Positions 63,699 through 64,000 of a stretch of 64,000 nt of DNA are shown piece by piece. The stretch covers positions 1,982,863 to 2,046,862 of the forward strand of contig NZ_JABEKU010000002.1 in the NCBI RefSeq assembly GCF_013283665.1. The letters run 5' to 3'. The stretch comes from Ensifer sesbaniae (lineage in GTDB: Bacteria; Pseudomonadota; Alphaproteobacteria; Rhizobiales; Rhizobiaceae). The notes below the pieces were generated by a model. The model had not been told where the DNA came from and did no database searches. It saw nothing but the letters and a program-made list of their open reading frames with translations. Both the position numbers and the translations under genes were made by a program. Position 1 is the first letter of the stretch; every line of letters starts with the position of its first letter.

Positions 63699-64000
63699 AT
63701 GGAAAATATCGGTCTTCTGATCGATGGCTTCGGCCACATCCTCAGCTGGAACCACATCCTGCTGATGATGGTCGGCGTCACGCTCGGCATTCTGGTCGGC
63801 GTACTGCCGGGACTCGGCGCGCCGAACGGCGTGTCGCTGTTGCTGCCGCTGACCTTCTCGATGGACCCGATCTCCGCCATCATCCTGCTCTCCTGCATGT
63901 ATTGGGGCGCACTCTTTGGCGGATCGACCACGTCGATCCTCTTCAACATTCCTGGTGAGCCCTCGTCGGTAGCGACGACCTTCGATGGTTATCCGATGGC
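63699..64000 (+). CDS. Tripartite tricarboxylate transporter large subunit TctA (cut by window end)
   Basis: The first 100 codons of a TctA-type permease are visible. MENIGLLIDGFGHILSWNHI is followed by a hydrophobic segment with GVTLGILVGVLPGLGAPNGV and the strongly conserved YWGALFGGSTTSILFNIPGE. GGGAGGAATGAC precedes the ATG. TctA is normally about 500 aa with 12 spans and forms the channel with TctB; the rest lies outside the window. Confidence 0.92.
   Translation, partial: MENIGLLIDGFGHILSWNHILLMMVGVTLGILVGVLPGLGAPNGVSLLLPLTFSMDPISAIILLSCMYWGALFGGSTTSILFNIPGEPSSVATTFDGYPM

Overview
The window is about 64 kb of GC-rich, densely packed DNA. It reads as a catabolic and transport region of a rhizobium (Alphaproteobacteria, Rhizobiaceae, probably Sinorhizobium/Ensifer or a close relative). 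The reasons are the rhizobial arrangement of pca/pob genes (pcaDCHGB with LysR-type PcaQ, pcaIJF with IclR-type PcaR), the Agrobacterium-type uronate genes (udh, kdgD, galactarolactone cycloisomerase and isomerase), the many ABC, TRAP and TTT importers, and four copies of a roughly 95-100 bp rhizobial intergenic repeat. No rRNA, tRNA, CRISPR or essential housekeeping cluster was seen, so a chromid or megaplasmid is likely. That, and the genus, are inferences.

Layout. 1-872: 3' end of a GH42 beta-galactosidase. 1088-4821: GntR regulator plus polar amino acid ABC importer. 4899-8692: pcaF-pcaJ-pcaI and divergent pcaR. 8781-11359: sulfite-oxidase-like protein and an NCS1 permease. 11509-12213: vapBC toxin-antitoxin with a clear promoter/operator. 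12244-14432: pobR and pobA. 15042-20230: LysR, a collapsed ABC operon (pseudogene), an opine-dehydrogenase-like gene, kbl and tdh. 20353-29387: LysR, an intact paralogous ABC importer, a flavin monooxygenase-like protein, two AhpD-like proteins and a MATE exporter. 30078-34829: pcaQ and pcaDCHGB. 34851-42689: uronate/galactarate pathway with its GntR regulator and TRAP importer. 42858-48765: small stress and redox genes (TPR protein, flavin reductase, sodB with a Cys-rich regulator, SDR, orphan FliN, DUF899). 49238-53921: branched-chain amino acid type ABC importer. 53930-59577: CHASE2 adenylate cyclase and a FecR-TPR-beta-barrel fusion. 59916-64000: GntR, pdxA-like gene and a tctCBA importer, cut by the window end.

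How the genes fit together. PobA turns 4-hydroxybenzoate into protocatechuate. PcaHG, PcaB, PcaC, PcaD, PcaIJ and PcaF then take it to succinyl-CoA and acetyl-CoA, so the whole 4-hydroxybenzoate branch of the beta-ketoadipate pathway is present in three separately regulated blocks (AraC PobR, LysR PcaQ, IclR PcaR). Udh, galactarolactone isomerase/cycloisomerase and KdgD take galacturonate or glucuronate to 2,5-dioxopentanoate; the final semialdehyde dehydrogenase is not in the window.

Most unusual content. (1) A two-gene unit in which one outer-membrane protein fuses FecR, TPR and beta-barrel parts and is followed 17 bp later by a CHASE2 adenylate cyclase; it could be an envelope-to-cAMP signalling system. 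(2) The importer + monooxygenase + paired AhpD-like cassette with no assigned substrate. (3) Its collapsed paralogue beside the opine dehydrogenase.
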